Shown: positions 8,140 to 16,792, numbered from the stretch's first letter. The stretch: DNA of 64,000 bases from Ancylobacter mangrovi (GCF_024752355.1 NZ_JANTHZ010000003.1:62001-126000), one strand, 5' to 3'. The notes: generated by a model from the sequence alone, not told the origin. Program-made: numbers and translations.

Positions 8140-9564
8140 GCGCTCTTCCTTCCCCTCGATCAGGGCCGCCAGTCCGCCGAGCGCCTCGGCGAGGCGGGCG
8201 CGGTCGGCCACCGCGCCGAGCGCGATGCGCACCGCCTGGCGCGCCGTGCCGTCGACGCTGAAGGCCTCGGCCGGCATGATCCCCAGTCCCTGCCGCCGCG
8301 CCGCCTCGATGAGCCGCGCACTGTCCCAGCGCGCGGGCAGGGGCTGCCAGACATGAAGCCCGTCCGGATGTGCGTGGCTGCCCGCGGGCAGCAGGGCCCG
8401 CGCCAGGTGTTGGCGCTCGCGCGCCTCGCGCCGTATGGCGCCGAGCAGATGGGTCGCGGTGCCGGTGGCGATCCAGCGCGTCGCCAGCGCGCTCATCAGC
8501 GGCGCCGGCATCAGGGTGAGCGCGCGCAGCGCCGCCGCCAGCCTCTCGGGATCCTCGCGCTGCGGGACGGTGACGAAGGCCGTGCGCAGGCCGGGCGTCA
8601 GGCACTTGGCGAGGGTGGCGACGTGATAGGCCGATTCCGGCAGCAGGGCGGCGAGCGCCAGGGCGGGCTGGTCGATCAGCCGGCTGTAGGGATCGTCCTC
8701 GATCACGGTGAGGCGGTAGGCGCTGGCCACCGCCGCGATCTCGTGGCGCCGCGCCGGCGGCATGGTGCGGGTGGTCGGGTTCTGGATGGTCGGCTGGACG
8801 TAGAGCGCGCGCGGCTTCAGCGTCTCGCAGGCGCGCGCCAGCGCCTCGGGCTCCAGCCCCTGCGCGTCGCAGGCGACCGGCGCCACCGTGAGGTGGAGCG
8901 CGGCGCTCGCGGCGAGGAAGCCGGGATAGGTCTCCGGCTCCGCCAGAATCACCTCGCCGGGCTCGGCCAGCATGGAGAGCAGGGCGGCCAGCGCGGGCTG
9001 GGTGCCGGGGGTGATCACGACCCTTCGCGGGTCCACGGCACCGAGCGCGGGCTCCAGCCATTGCGTCGCGGCCAGCCGGTCCGGCGCGGCGCCGGGGCCG
9101 ATGTGATAGGCCATCAGCACGTCGGCATTGGAGCGGGCGAGGAGCGAGGCGAGGCCCCGCTCGACCAGCGCGCCGAGCGACAGGCCGCGCGGGGGCGGGG
9201 GCATCAGCATCGACAGGTCGAGCGCCGGCACGGCCGCGCCCGAGCCGCCGGGAATGAAGGAGCCCCGCCCGGTGACGGCGTCGATCAGCCCGCGATGGCG
9301 CGCCTCGCTATAGGCCCTCGTGACCGTGGTGAGGTCGACCTGGAGCTGCTCGGCGAGGGCGCGCTGGGTGGGCAGGCGCTCGCCCGGGCGCAGCACCCCG
9401 CGCGCCACCGCATCCTCCAGCGCGGCGAGGATCTGGGCGTAGAGCGGGCCGGCGGCGCGGTCGAGCGGGCCGATCCAGTCCGGCGTCGAGGCGGGGTCGA
9501 AGGGAACGGGGGCGAGGGGTGCGGTGCGGGAGGATTCGGTGCGGGAGGATTCGGTGTCTTGCAT
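8122..9564 (-). CDS. MocR-type GntR regulator with aminotransferase domain
   Basis: A 480-residue PLP-dependent transcription regulator. Residues about 40-105 form a GntR winged helix (PLYAQILAALEDAVARGVLR, then GERLPTQRALAEQL). The rest is a type I aminotransferase fold with the expected PLP lysine in TLAKCLTPGLR and the IEDDPYSRL aspartate region. Such regulators sense amino acids, amines or vitamin B6 and usually control a neighbouring gene; the adjacent divergent genes are imuA-imuB-dnaE2, which are not expected targets. The start is the ATG at 9564. The N-terminus holds an exact duplication of ESSRT. It overlaps DUF983 by 18 bp at the 3' end. Confidence 0.9.
   Translation of the reverse strand: MQDTESSRTESSRTAPLAPVPFDPASTPDWIGPLDRAAGPLYAQILAALEDAVARGVLRPGERLPTQRALAEQLQVDLTTVTRAYSEARHRGLIDAVTGRGSFIPGGSGAAVPALDLSMLMPPPPRGLSLGALVERGLASLLARSNADVLMAYHIGPGAAPDRLAATQWLEPALGAVDPRRVVITPGTQPALAALLSMLAEPGEVILAEPETYPGFLAASAALHLTVAPVACDAQGLEPEALARACETLKPRALYVQPTIQNPTTRTMPPARRHEIAAVASAYRLTVIEDDPYSRLIDQPALALAALLPESAYHVATLAKCLTPGLRTAFVTVPQREDPERLAAALRALTLMPAPLMSALATRWIATGTATHLLGAIRREARERQHLARALLPAGSHAHPDGLHVWQPLPARWDSARLIEAARRQGLGIMPAEAFSVDGTARQAVRIALGAVADRARLAEALGGLAALIEGKEERSGARG
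9523..9552. repeat. Exact 15-bp tandem duplication in the MocR gene start
   Basis: The 15-mer ggtgcgggaggattc occurs twice back to back (9523-9537 and 9538-9552). On the minus strand it encodes a doubled ESSRT in the disordered N-terminus of the MocR regulator. Being a multiple of three, it keeps the frame; it looks like a recent slippage event. Confidence 0.9.
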
Positions 9565-9711
9565 GGCGTCGCTACTCCCGGCCTGCCGGGGCGTGGCGCG
9601 CTTTCCGGCGCCCCGTGCAGGCAGGAGCGCACTATGCCGTCCCGCCCCTGCGCGCGCACCCTGTTTCGCAAGGAGGCTTGACTCGCGAGGCGGAACGAGT
9701 CGTCTTTATGA

Positions 9712-9726
9712 GAACAAAACATGAAC
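9712..9726 (+). promoter_or_regulatory. LexA (SOS) box upstream of imuA
   Basis: GAAC (9712-9715), seven bases, then GAAC (9723-9726): an exact match to the alphaproteobacterial LexA operator GAAC-N7-GAAC. It ends 5 bp before the likely imuA start, the position expected for repression of the SOS mutasome operon, known to be LexA-controlled in Caulobacter. Sequence match is direct; regulation is from family knowledge. Confidence 0.88.
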
Positions 9727-9730
9727 TAAT

Positions 9731-10654
9731 GTGAGCGCGACGATGGGCCCTGCCCGAGACGTTTCCGCGCTGAGGCAGCTGCTCGCCGGGCTTGAGGCGG
9801 AGCGCCTGCCCGGCGAGGCTTCCTCCTTCACCCTCGGCGCCGCCGGAACCGGCGAGATCGCGCTCGGGCGCGGGACGCTGCACGAGGTGCAGGCGGAGCG
9901 GGGCGCGGACCAGCCGGCGGCGGCCGGCTTCGCCCTGGCGCTGGCCTTGCGGGCCGGGCAGGCGGCGCACCTGCCCCCTATCCCCGCGTCCCCAGCACCT
10001 CTCCCGCTCGCGGGTCCCGGAAATGCCCCTCCCGTGCCGCTTCGGCCGGGCGCCCGTCCGGTGCTCTGGGTGCGGCAGGACATGGCCGAGGCCGAGCTCG
10101 GGCGGCTCGATGCCGCCGGCCTCGCCGGGCTCGGGGTCGATCCCGCCGGCCTCGTGCTGGTGCGGGCGCCGGACGCAGCGGCGGCGCTGCGCGCGGGCGA
10201 GGACGCGCTGCGCTGTTCCGCGCTCGGCGCCGTGCTGATCGAGATCTGGGGCGCGCCGAAGGTGCTCGACCTCACCGCCACCCGCCGCCTCTGCCTGCGC
10301 GCGGCGGCGGCCGGCGTCACCGGCCTGCTGCTGCGCGGGGCGGCGCGGAGCGTTCCCACCGCCGTGGCGACGCGCTGGCGGGTGTCGCCCGTTCCCTCGC
10401 TGCCGCTGGAGGGCCACGCCCCCGGCGCCCCGGCCTTCGAGGTGCGCCTGCTGCGCCATCGCGGCGGGCCCGAGGGACGGCGGGTGGAAGGGGGCACGTG
10501 GAAACTGGAGTGGGACCGTGAGACATGTTCCTTCCGCGACCTCCCCGCGCTACCTCGCGCTGTGGTTCCCGTTCCTGCCGGCGGACCGGCTGGAGCGGAT
10601 CCGGCGCCGGCGGGGCGGGAGCGCGCCGTCGCGCCGTTCCGCCGCGCGGGCTGA
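9731..10654 (+). CDS. imuA: ImuA, SOS mutagenesis accessory protein
   Basis: First gene of the imuA-imuB-dnaE2 cassette for damage-induced translesion synthesis. About 307 residues; ImuA has a RecA/SulA-like fold and is required for DnaE2/ImuB-dependent mutagenesis, though its exact role is unsettled. Recognisable are the opening RQLLAGLEAERLPGEASSF, the FALALALRAG segment, and the block GADALRCSALGAVLIEIWG in the form AGEDALRCSALGAVLIEIWG. The GTG at 9731 or ATG at 9743 may be the start; neither has a clear ribosome site, and the LexA box abuts them. Its 3' end overlaps the start of imuB by 137 bp, indicating tight coupling. Confidence 0.88.
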   Translation: MSATMGPARDVSALRQLLAGLEAERLPGEASSFTLGAAGTGEIALGRGTLHEVQAERGADQPAAAGFALALALRAGQAAHLPPIPASPAPLPLAGPGNAPPVPLRPGARPVLWVRQDMAEAELGRLDAAGLAGLGVDPAGLVLVRAPDAAAALRAGEDALRCSALGAVLIEIWGAPKVLDLTATRRLCLRAAAAGVTGLLLRGAARSVPTAVATRWRVSPVPSLPLEGHAPGAPAFEVRLLRHRGGPEGRRVEGGTWKLEWDRETCSFRDLPALPRAVVPVPAGGPAGADPAPAGRERAVAPFRRAG

Positions 10655-12131
10655 CGGCCTGCCCGCGCCGGCGCCGCTGGTCTTTGTCGAGACGGTGAAG
10701 AACGCGCTGCGCCTCGCCGCGGTGGACCGGCAGGCGCGCCGGTGCGGGCTCGCGCCCGGCCTGACACTGGCGGATGCGCGCGCGCGCATTCCCGACCTCG
10801 CCGTGATCGAGCACGACCCGGTGGCGGACGCGGCCTTTCTGGAGGCGATCGCCGACGATTGCGACCGCTGGACGCCGCTGGTCGCGCTCGACGGCGCCGA
10901 CGGGCTGGTGCTCGACATCACCGGCTGCGCGCATCTGTTCGGCGGCGAAGCGATGATGCGCGCGCGCCTTCTCGACCATCTGGAGCGGCGCGGGCTCGGC
11001 GCCACGGCGGTCATTGCCGGCACGCCGGAGGCGGCGCGGGCGCTGGCGCGGGCGAGCCGGGGCGGCGTGGTGCCGCCGGGCGGGGAGGCGCGGGCGGTGG
11101 CGCCGCTTCCCGTCGCCCTGCTCGGCATCGACGAGACGATCGCGAGCGGGCTATCCCGGGCCGGGCTGAAGACCATGGGCGACCTCGCCGAGCGGCCGGG
11201 CACGCCGCTCGCCGCGCGCTTCGGCGTGGAACTGCTGGTGCGCCTGCGCCGTACGCTCGGCCACGAGGACGTGCGCATCGTGCCGCGCCGGCCGCTGCCG
11301 GCCTGCATCGCCGAGCGCCGCTTCGCCGAGCCGATCGGCCGCGCGGAGGACATAGAGGGCGCGCTGGCCGGGCTGGTCGGGGACCTCGCCCTGATGCTGG
11401 AGGCGCGCGGGGAGGGCGGACGGGCGTTCGAGGCCTCGTTCTTCCGGGCCGACGGCGCGGTGCGGCGGCTGAAGGTGGAGACCGCGCGGCCCTCGCGCGA
11501 CGCGCCCGCGCTGATGCGGCTCTACCGCGAGCGGATCGCGGCGCTGGCGGACCCGATCGATCCCGGCTTCGGCTTCGATCTGGTGCGGCTCGCCGTGCTG
11601 CGCGCCGAGCCGCTCACCCCCGCGCAGGTGAGCCTCGACGGGCGCGCGGTCGCGGAGGAGGAGGTCGCGGAGCTGACCGACCGGCTCGCCGTGCGGTTGG
11701 GGCGCGAGCGGGTGCTGCGCTTTTCGATGCGCGACACCCACGACCCGGAGCGGGTCAGCGTGCAGGTGCCCGCGGGCGAGCCGGTGCCGCCCATGGCCCG
11801 TCCCGAATTCCTGCTGCCGCGCCCGCTCACCCTGTTCGACCCGCCCCAGCCGGTCGAGGCGCTGGCCGAGGTGCCCGACGGGCCGCCGCTGCGCTTCCGC
11901 TGGCGGCGCGTGGTGCACGAGGTCACCCGCGCCGAGGGGCCCGAACGGATCGCCCCGGAATGGTGGCGCGTGCCTGGCGGCGCGCCTGGAGCCCCGCATG
12001 CGCGCGAGCTCACGCGCGACTATTTCCGCGTCGAGAACCGCGAGGGGCGGCGCTTCTGGCTGTTCCGCGCCGGCCTTTACGATCGCGAGCCGGCCGCGCC
12101 GCGCTGGTTCCTGCACGGCCTGTTCGCGTGA
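10518..12131 (+). CDS. imuB: ImuB, Y-family polymerase-like mutasome scaffold
   Basis: A 537-residue Y-family polymerase homologue that acts as a hub joining DnaE2, ImuA and the beta clamp instead of polymerising. The Y-family palm is recognisable, but the catalytic carboxylates are gone: the first motif reads LALWFPFLPADR where active enzymes have a D-x-D/FFA pattern, and the region equivalent to SxDE reads LDGADGLVLDITG. This matches the known catalytic inactivity of ImuB. The GTG at 10518 is the listed start; the overlap with imuA is long, so a downstream start cannot be excluded. The stop lies 7 bp before dnaE2. Confidence 0.93.
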   Translation: MRHVPSATSPRYLALWFPFLPADRLERIRRRRGGSAPSRRSAARADGLPAPAPLVFVETVKNALRLAAVDRQARRCGLAPGLTLADARARIPDLAVIEHDPVADAAFLEAIADDCDRWTPLVALDGADGLVLDITGCAHLFGGEAMMRARLLDHLERRGLGATAVIAGTPEAARALARASRGGVVPPGGEARAVAPLPVALLGIDETIASGLSRAGLKTMGDLAERPGTPLAARFGVELLVRLRRTLGHEDVRIVPRRPLPACIAERRFAEPIGRAEDIEGALAGLVGDLALMLEARGEGGRAFEASFFRADGAVRRLKVETARPSRDAPALMRLYRERIAALADPIDPGFGFDLVRLAVLRAEPLTPAQVSLDGRAVAEEEVAELTDRLAVRLGRERVLRFSMRDTHDPERVSVQVPAGEPVPPMARPEFLLPRPLTLFDPPQPVEALAEVPDGPPLRFRWRRVVHEVTRAEGPERIAPEWWRVPGGAPGAPHARELTRDYFRVENREGRRFWLFRAGLYDREPAAPRWFLHGLFA

Positions 12132-12138
12132 GGCGGCG

Positions 12139-15100
12139 ATGAGCACCCCCTTCTTCGCCGAGATGGTCGCGGCCTCGAACTTCTCCTTCCTGCGCGGGGC
12201 CTCGCCGGCGGAGGCGCTGGTGACGCAGGCGCTCGCCCTTGGCCATGCCGGCATCGGCATCGCCGACCGCAACACGGTGGCCGGCGTGGTGCGCGCCTAT
12301 GCGGCGGTGGAGCGGGCGAAGGAGGTCTATGCCGAGGCGTGGCAGGCCCGGACGGCGGTTCTCGCGCGGTGCGAGCCGACCGCGGAGGCCGGTGCCGGCG
12401 AGCCGGCCGACGGCGCTGCGTCCGGGCCGGCGCAGGCGCCCGGCGAGAGGGAGCAGGATCGAGTACCCGAAGGCTTGGCGCCGGAAGGCCCGGCATCAGG
12501 TGAACCGGCCTCGCAGAGCTCGATATCGAGGAGCTCGGTATCGGCCATTTCTTCCTCGAAGAGTCCGGCGTCGAAAGTCCCGCCTCCGCAACACCGGGCG
12601 CCCGGCGAGGGTGCCGGCGCCGCCATCCCCAGTCCGGCCACCCCACCGGAAGAGGATGCGCTGGAGCGGGTGGTGCGGGCGCTGGCCGGGGAGGCGGCCG
12701 AGCGCGGCGCGGCGCCGCAACTCACCTTCGCTCTCGTCGTCGGCGCGCGGCTGGTCTTTGCCGACGGTACGCCGGACATCGTCGCCCATGCGCAGGACCG
12801 CGCCGGCTGGGGACGGCTCACCCGCCTGCTTACGGCCGGCAATCTGCGCGCCGGCATCAAGGGCGAGTGTCATCTCAGGCTCGACGACCTCCTCGCCGAT
12901 GCGCGCGGCCTCTCGCTGGTCCTGATGCCGCCGCGCCACCTGCCGGCAGAGGCGCGCGTCGGGCTTCGCGGGACGCTGGCAAGGCTGCACGAGGCGGCGC
13001 CCGGCTCGCTCTGGCTCGGCGCCACCATGGCGCGGCGCGGCGACGACCGTCGGCATCTCGCGGCGCTGAAGGCGCTAGCAGTGCAGGCCGGCGTGCCGCT
13101 GATCGCCACCAATGACGCGCTCTACCACCACCCCGACCAGCGCGATCTGCAGGACGTGCTCACCTGCATCCGCGAGGGCGTGACCCTCGAGGCGGCGGGG
13201 CGGCTGCTCGAGGCCAATGCCGAGCGCCACCTGAAGCCGCCGGCCGAGATGGCCCGCCTGTTCCGCGAGGCGCCCGAGGCGGTGGAGGAGACGCGCGACT
13301 TCCTCGCCCGCATCGATTTCTCGCTCGGCGAGCTGCACTACGAATATCCCGAGGAGCCGGTGCCGCCGGGGCGCACGCCGCAGGACTGGCTCGAGGAGGT
13401 GACCTGGCGCGGCGCCGCCATGCGCTACCCGGAGGGCGTGCCGCCCAAGGTGGAGGCGCAGCTGCACACCGAGCTGGCCCTGATCCGGGAACTGGACTAC
13501 GCGCCCTATTTCCTCACCATCCGCGACATCGTCGACTTCGCCCAGCGCAACCGCATCCTGTGCCAGGGGCGGGGCTCGGCGGCCAATTCGGCCGTGTGCT
13601 ACGTGCTCGGCATCACGGCGGTGGACCCCGCCGCCAGCAACCTGCTGTTCTCCCGCTTCATCGCCCGCGAGCGCCGCGAACCGCCGGACATCGACGTCGA
13701 TTTCGAGCATGAGCGGCGCGAGGAGGTGATCCAGCACATCTATGAGCGCTACGGGCGCCACCGGGCCGGCATCGCCGCGACCGTGATCTCCTATCGCCCG
13801 CGCAGCGCGATCCGCGACGTCGGCAAGGCGCTCGGCCTCACCGAGGACGTGACCGCCCGCCTCGCCGGCACGGTGTGGGGAAGCTGGGGCGACGAGATCA
13901 AGGAGAGCCAGGCGCGCGAGGCGGGGCTCGACCCGCGCAATCCGGTGATCGCGCGGGCGATCGGCTTCGCCGTCCGGCTGCTCGGCTTCCCGCGCCACCT
14001 CTCCCAGCATGTGGGCGGCTTCGTGCTGACGCGCGGGCGGCTCGACGAGACGGTGCCGATCGGGCCCGCGGCGATGAAGGACCGCACCTTCATCGAATGG
14101 GACAAGGACGACATCGACACGCTCGGCCTGATGAAGGTCGACGTGCTCGCGCTCGGCATGCTCACCTGCATCCGCAAGGCGCTCGACCTGATGCGCGATC
14201 ACGAGGGCATCGAATACGGCCTCGCCGAGGTGCCGAGGGAGCAGGGCGACGTCTACGCCATGCTGCAGAAGGGCGATTCCATCGGCGTGTTCCAGGTGGA
14301 AAGCCGGGCGCAGATCAACATGCTGCCGCGCCTCAAGCCGAAGAACCTCTACGACCTCGTGATCCAGGTCGCGATCGTCCGCCCCGGCCCGATCCAGGGC
14401 AACATGGTGCACCCCTATCTGCGCCGGCGCGACGATCTGGAGAAGGTCGACTACCCCTCGCCCGCGCCGCCGAACGACCCGAACGAGCTGCGCGGCGTAC
14501 TGGAGCGTACGCTGGGCGTGCCGCTGTTCCAGGAACAGGCGATGCAACTCGCCATGGTGGCGGCCGAGTTCTCCGACGTCGAGGCCAACCAGCTGCGCCG
14601 GGCCATGGCGACCTTCCGCCATCTCGGCACCATCGGCCAGTTCCGCAGCATGCTGATCGACCGCATGAGTGCGCGCGGCTACGATCCCGCCTTCGCTGCG
14701 CGCTGCTTCGAGCAGATCAAGGGGTTCGGCGAATACGGCTTTCCCGAAAGCCACGCCGCCTCCTTCGCCAAGCTGGTCTACATCTCCGCCTACATCAAAT
14801 GCCGGCACCCGGCGGCCTTCGCCTGCGCGCTGCTCAACTCCCAGCCCATGGGCTTCTACGCCCCGGCGCAGATCGTGCGCGACGCGCGCGAGCACGGGGT
14901 GGAGGTGCGCGCCGCCGACGTGAACCACAGCCTCCACGACAACACGCTGGAGCGCCGGGCAGACGGGAGGCTCGCGCTGCGGCTCGGCTTCCGGCAGGTG
15001 GACGGCGTCGGGGAGGAGGCGGCCCTGCGCCTCGTGCGGGCGCGGGCGGCGGCGGGCGGCGGCTTCGGCGACGTGGAGACGCTGGCGCGGCGCTCCGGCC

Positions 15101-15864
15101 TGCCGGTCGCCATCCTGACGCGGCTCGCCGAGGCGGACGCCTTCCGCTCCATGGGGCTCGACCGGCGGGCGGCCGCCTGGGCGGTGCGTCGGCTGCCGGA
15201 CGACGCGCCGCTGCCGCTCTTCGCCGCCGCCGATGCGCGCGAGCTCGGCGCGGATGCGGAGGCGCGCCTGCCCGTCATGCCGCTGCCCGAGCACATCGCG
15301 GTCGACTACCAGACCACGCGGCTCTCGCTGAAGGGCCACCCGATGGGCATGCTGCGGCCGGTCTTCGCCGCCGAGAGGGTGCTGTCGAGCGCCGGCGTCG
15401 CAAGCGCCCGCGACGGGGCCTATGTGCGGGTGGCGGGGATCGTGCTGGTGCGCCAGCGGCCGGGCAAGGGCAACGCCATCTTCATGACGCTGGAGGACGA
15501 GGAAGGCATCGTCAACGTGCTGCTGTGGACCCGCCAGTTCGAACGCTTCCGGGCCGAGGTGATGGGTGCGCGTCTCGCCGTGGTGGAAGGGCGGGTGCAG
15601 AAGAGCAAGCAGGGCGTCGTCCACATCATGGGCGAGCGGGTCTTCGACCGTTCCGCCGAGCTCGGCCGGCTGTTCGAGGCGCCCGCACACGAGGCGGCCG
15701 GAGGGGAGGGGCCGGGGAAGGCCGTCGTTCCCGCCCCGCAGGTCGATCCGGGACGGGACGAGCGGGCGCGGGGCCGGGCCGGCGCGCGGCTGAGCGCGGG
15801 CCAGGCCGGCCATGGCCACCCGCGCCAGGTGCGGCTGCTGCCGAAATCGCGCGATTTCCATTGA
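12139..15864 (+). CDS. dnaE2: DnaE2, error-prone DNA polymerase III alpha subunit
   Basis: C-family polymerase for SOS mutagenic lesion bypass. N-terminal PHP domain (SNFSFLRGASPAEAL at the start), palm with the catalytic aspartates in PPDIDVDFEHERREE, then fingers, helix-hairpin-helix and OB-fold region (GIVLVRQRPGKGNAIFMTLED) near the C-terminus. The ATG at 12139 follows imuB by 7 bp and gives 1241 residues, longer than the usual 1050-1100. The excess is a Pro/Ser/Ala/Glu-rich stretch at about residues 66-193, splitting the PHP domain between AYAAVERAK and LTFALVVGARL. The frame stays open throughout, so the gene appears intact. The tail is basic and Gly/Arg-rich. Confidence 0.95.
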   Translation: MSTPFFAEMVAASNFSFLRGASPAEALVTQALALGHAGIGIADRNTVAGVVRAYAAVERAKEVYAEAWQARTAVLARCEPTAEAGAGEPADGAASGPAQAPGEREQDRVPEGLAPEGPASGEPASQSSISRSSVSAISSSKSPASKVPPPQHRAPGEGAGAAIPSPATPPEEDALERVVRALAGEAAERGAAPQLTFALVVGARLVFADGTPDIVAHAQDRAGWGRLTRLLTAGNLRAGIKGECHLRLDDLLADARGLSLVLMPPRHLPAEARVGLRGTLARLHEAAPGSLWLGATMARRGDDRRHLAALKALAVQAGVPLIATNDALYHHPDQRDLQDVLTCIREGVTLEAAGRLLEANAERHLKPPAEMARLFREAPEAVEETRDFLARIDFSLGELHYEYPEEPVPPGRTPQDWLEEVTWRGAAMRYPEGVPPKVEAQLHTELALIRELDYAPYFLTIRDIVDFAQRNRILCQGRGSAANSAVCYVLGITAVDPAASNLLFSRFIARERREPPDIDVDFEHERREEVIQHIYERYGRHRAGIAATVISYRPRSAIRDVGKALGLTEDVTARLAGTVWGSWGDEIKESQAREAGLDPRNPVIARAIGFAVRLLGFPRHLSQHVGGFVLTRGRLDETVPIGPAAMKDRTFIEWDKDDIDTLGLMKVDVLALGMLTCIRKALDLMRDHEGIEYGLAEVPREQGDVYAMLQKGDSIGVFQVESRAQINMLPRLKPKNLYDLVIQVAIVRPGPIQGNMVHPYLRRRDDLEKVDYPSPAPPNDPNELRGVLERTLGVPLFQEQAMQLAMVAAEFSDVEANQLRRAMATFRHLGTIGQFRSMLIDRMSARGYDPAFAARCFEQIKGFGEYGFPESHAASFAKLVYISAYIKCRHPAAFACALLNSQPMGFYAPAQIVRDAREHGVEVRAADVNHSLHDNTLERRADGRLALRLGFRQVDGVGEEAALRLVRARAAAGGGFGDVETLARRSGLPVAILTRLAEADAFRSMGLDRRAAAWAVRRLPDDAPLPLFAAADARELGADAEARLPVMPLPEHIAVDYQTTRLSLKGHPMGMLRPVFAAERVLSSAGVASARDGAYVRVAGIVLVRQRPGKGNAIFMTLEDEEGIVNVLLWTRQFERFRAEVMGARLAVVEGRVQKSKQGVVHIMGERVFDRSAELGRLFEAPAHEAAGGEGPGKAVVPAPQVDPGRDERARGRAGARLSAGQAGHGHPRQVRLLPKSRDFH
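12334..12717 (+). other. In-frame low-complexity insertion in DnaE2 PHP domain
   Basis: About 128 codons encoding disordered sequence rich in Pro, Ala, Glu and Ser (for example SSISRSSVSAISSSKSPASK) between two parts of the PHP domain that are adjacent in typical DnaE2. Base composition dips around 12510-12590 compared with its surroundings, and two related 14-mers occur there (gagctcgatatcga, gagctcggtatcgg). Boundaries are judged by eye from memory of the family. Confidence 0.7.
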
Positions 15865-15900
15865 GGCCGTGCGGATCTGCGCCGGTGAATGCGGAGCCGC

Positions 15901-15995
15901 CCGGGCCGGGCCGGGCAAGGGAAGGCAAGGGAAGGCAAGGGAAGGCAAGGGAAGGCAAGGCAAGGCAAGGGAAGGCAAGGCAAGGCAAGGCAAGG
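15901..15995. repeat. Pentanucleotide array (SAAGG)16 with a CCGGG leader
   Basis: Three ccggg units (15901-15915) pass directly into sixteen consecutive units of caagg or gaagg (15916-15995). It starts 37 bp after the dnaE2 stop. The mix of two unit types, alternating at first and then mostly caagg, suggests expansion by replication slippage. Confidence 0.95.
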
Positions 15996-16220
15996 GGCAT
16001 CGGGCCGGGCGACTTTCGCGTTCGCCTCACGCCCTCCGATAGCCGGTGCGGTGTGCGATGTCTCGTGTCGGCGCGGAATACCCGGCGCATGGTGGCGCTG
16101 AGCCGGCGGAGGCGCGCCGCCGGGCCCTGTTCGCAGCCTTATCCCTGCCCGCTTCGATATTTCCAGAATTTGCCCGGATGTTTGCCTTCGCGCCTTCGTC
16201 CGGCGTGTCGTTCCATCTCT

Positions 16221-16244
16221 CATCTGCATCTGCATCTGCATCTG
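16221..16244. repeat. Hexanucleotide repeat (catctg)x4
   Basis: Four exact catctg units in tandem (16221-16226, 16227-16232, 16233-16238, 16239-16244), in the same spacer as the pentanucleotide array and about 175 bp before the next start codon. Confidence 0.95.
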
Positions 16245-16418
16245 CTTCCGCCCGCGCGAGCTCGCGAAGGCGGCCTCGGGTCCCTCACGCGACGGCCGCG
16301 GCATGGTCCGGCCGACCGTCCCGCCGTCGCCGGGTCTGTCGCGCACGCCCGGATCGGTGCTAGGGATCACTCAGACCTGCGGCGCCGCGCGCCGCGCCGC
16401 GATCCGAGGGAGACCGCC

Positions 16419-16703
16419 ATGGCCGGCCGCTTCGACGACTGGGAAAAGGACGACAAGGGACATCTGAAGGTCTGGCCGATGCAGGCCTTCACCACCGCGC
16501 TGTTCGGCGCCGAGAAGGTGGGGCTGCGCATCGAGATCGGCGCCGCCCCGCTCAAGCCCGGCGATCCGGTGCCGGCGCTGCAGCTCGTGCTCGACCCCGC
16601 GCAGGTGCGCCAGCTCGCCCATGCGCTCAACGAGGCCGAGACGCGCCTCGCCGACGCGCATTTCGCCGGGCTGGCCGGCAGCACGAAGCCGGGAACGGCG
16701 TAA
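16419..16703 (+). CDS. Conserved-looking small hypothetical protein
   Basis: A 94-residue protein I cannot assign. It starts MAGRFDDWEKDDKGHLKVWP and contains regular alternating segments (VGLRIEIGAAP, ALQLVLDPAQVRQLAHALNE), consistent with a small alpha/beta protein; no membrane segment, signal peptide or metal motif is visible. The ATG at 16419 is preceded by ccgaggga (16404-16411) at proper spacing. The frame runs on far upstream as an antisense-free shadow of dnaE2, which is rejected as start. It is convergent with the DUF937 gene and appears to be a single-gene unit. Confidence 0.7.
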   Translation: MAGRFDDWEKDDKGHLKVWPMQAFTTALFGAEKVGLRIEIGAAPLKPGDPVPALQLVLDPAQVRQLAHALNEAETRLADAHFAGLAGSTKPGTA

Positions 16704-16792
16704 GCCTTCGGCGAACGCGGCCCGGCGCCTCGGCGCCCGCGCCGCGTTCCCGAACCTACCCGTGGGATCGAGCCCCGGCCGGCGGGGTGCCG

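Larger units (their letters stand above)
15865..16418. other. 554-bp non-coding spacer with two microsatellites
   Basis: No convincing gene: the frames open here are extensions of dnaE2 shadow frames with repetitive or arginine-rich products. It contains the pentanucleotide array at 15901-15995 and a hexanucleotide array at 16221-16244. No tRNA-like cloverleaf or clear terminator hairpin was found. The promoter for the gene at 16419 should lie in its last part, which is less GC-rich around 16150-16220. Confidence 0.7.

Noticed and set aside
13075-15993. A 972-codon frame antisense to dnaE2
   Set aside because: Low-complexity product with no recognisable domain, fully contained opposite a well-conserved polymerase; a GC artefact.
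15901-15995. Coding repeat (Gly-Lys-Ala-Arg-rich peptide) after dnaE2
   Set aside because: All three frames give similar basic peptides, the unit is 5 bp, and the stop of dnaE2 precedes it; treated as a microsatellite.
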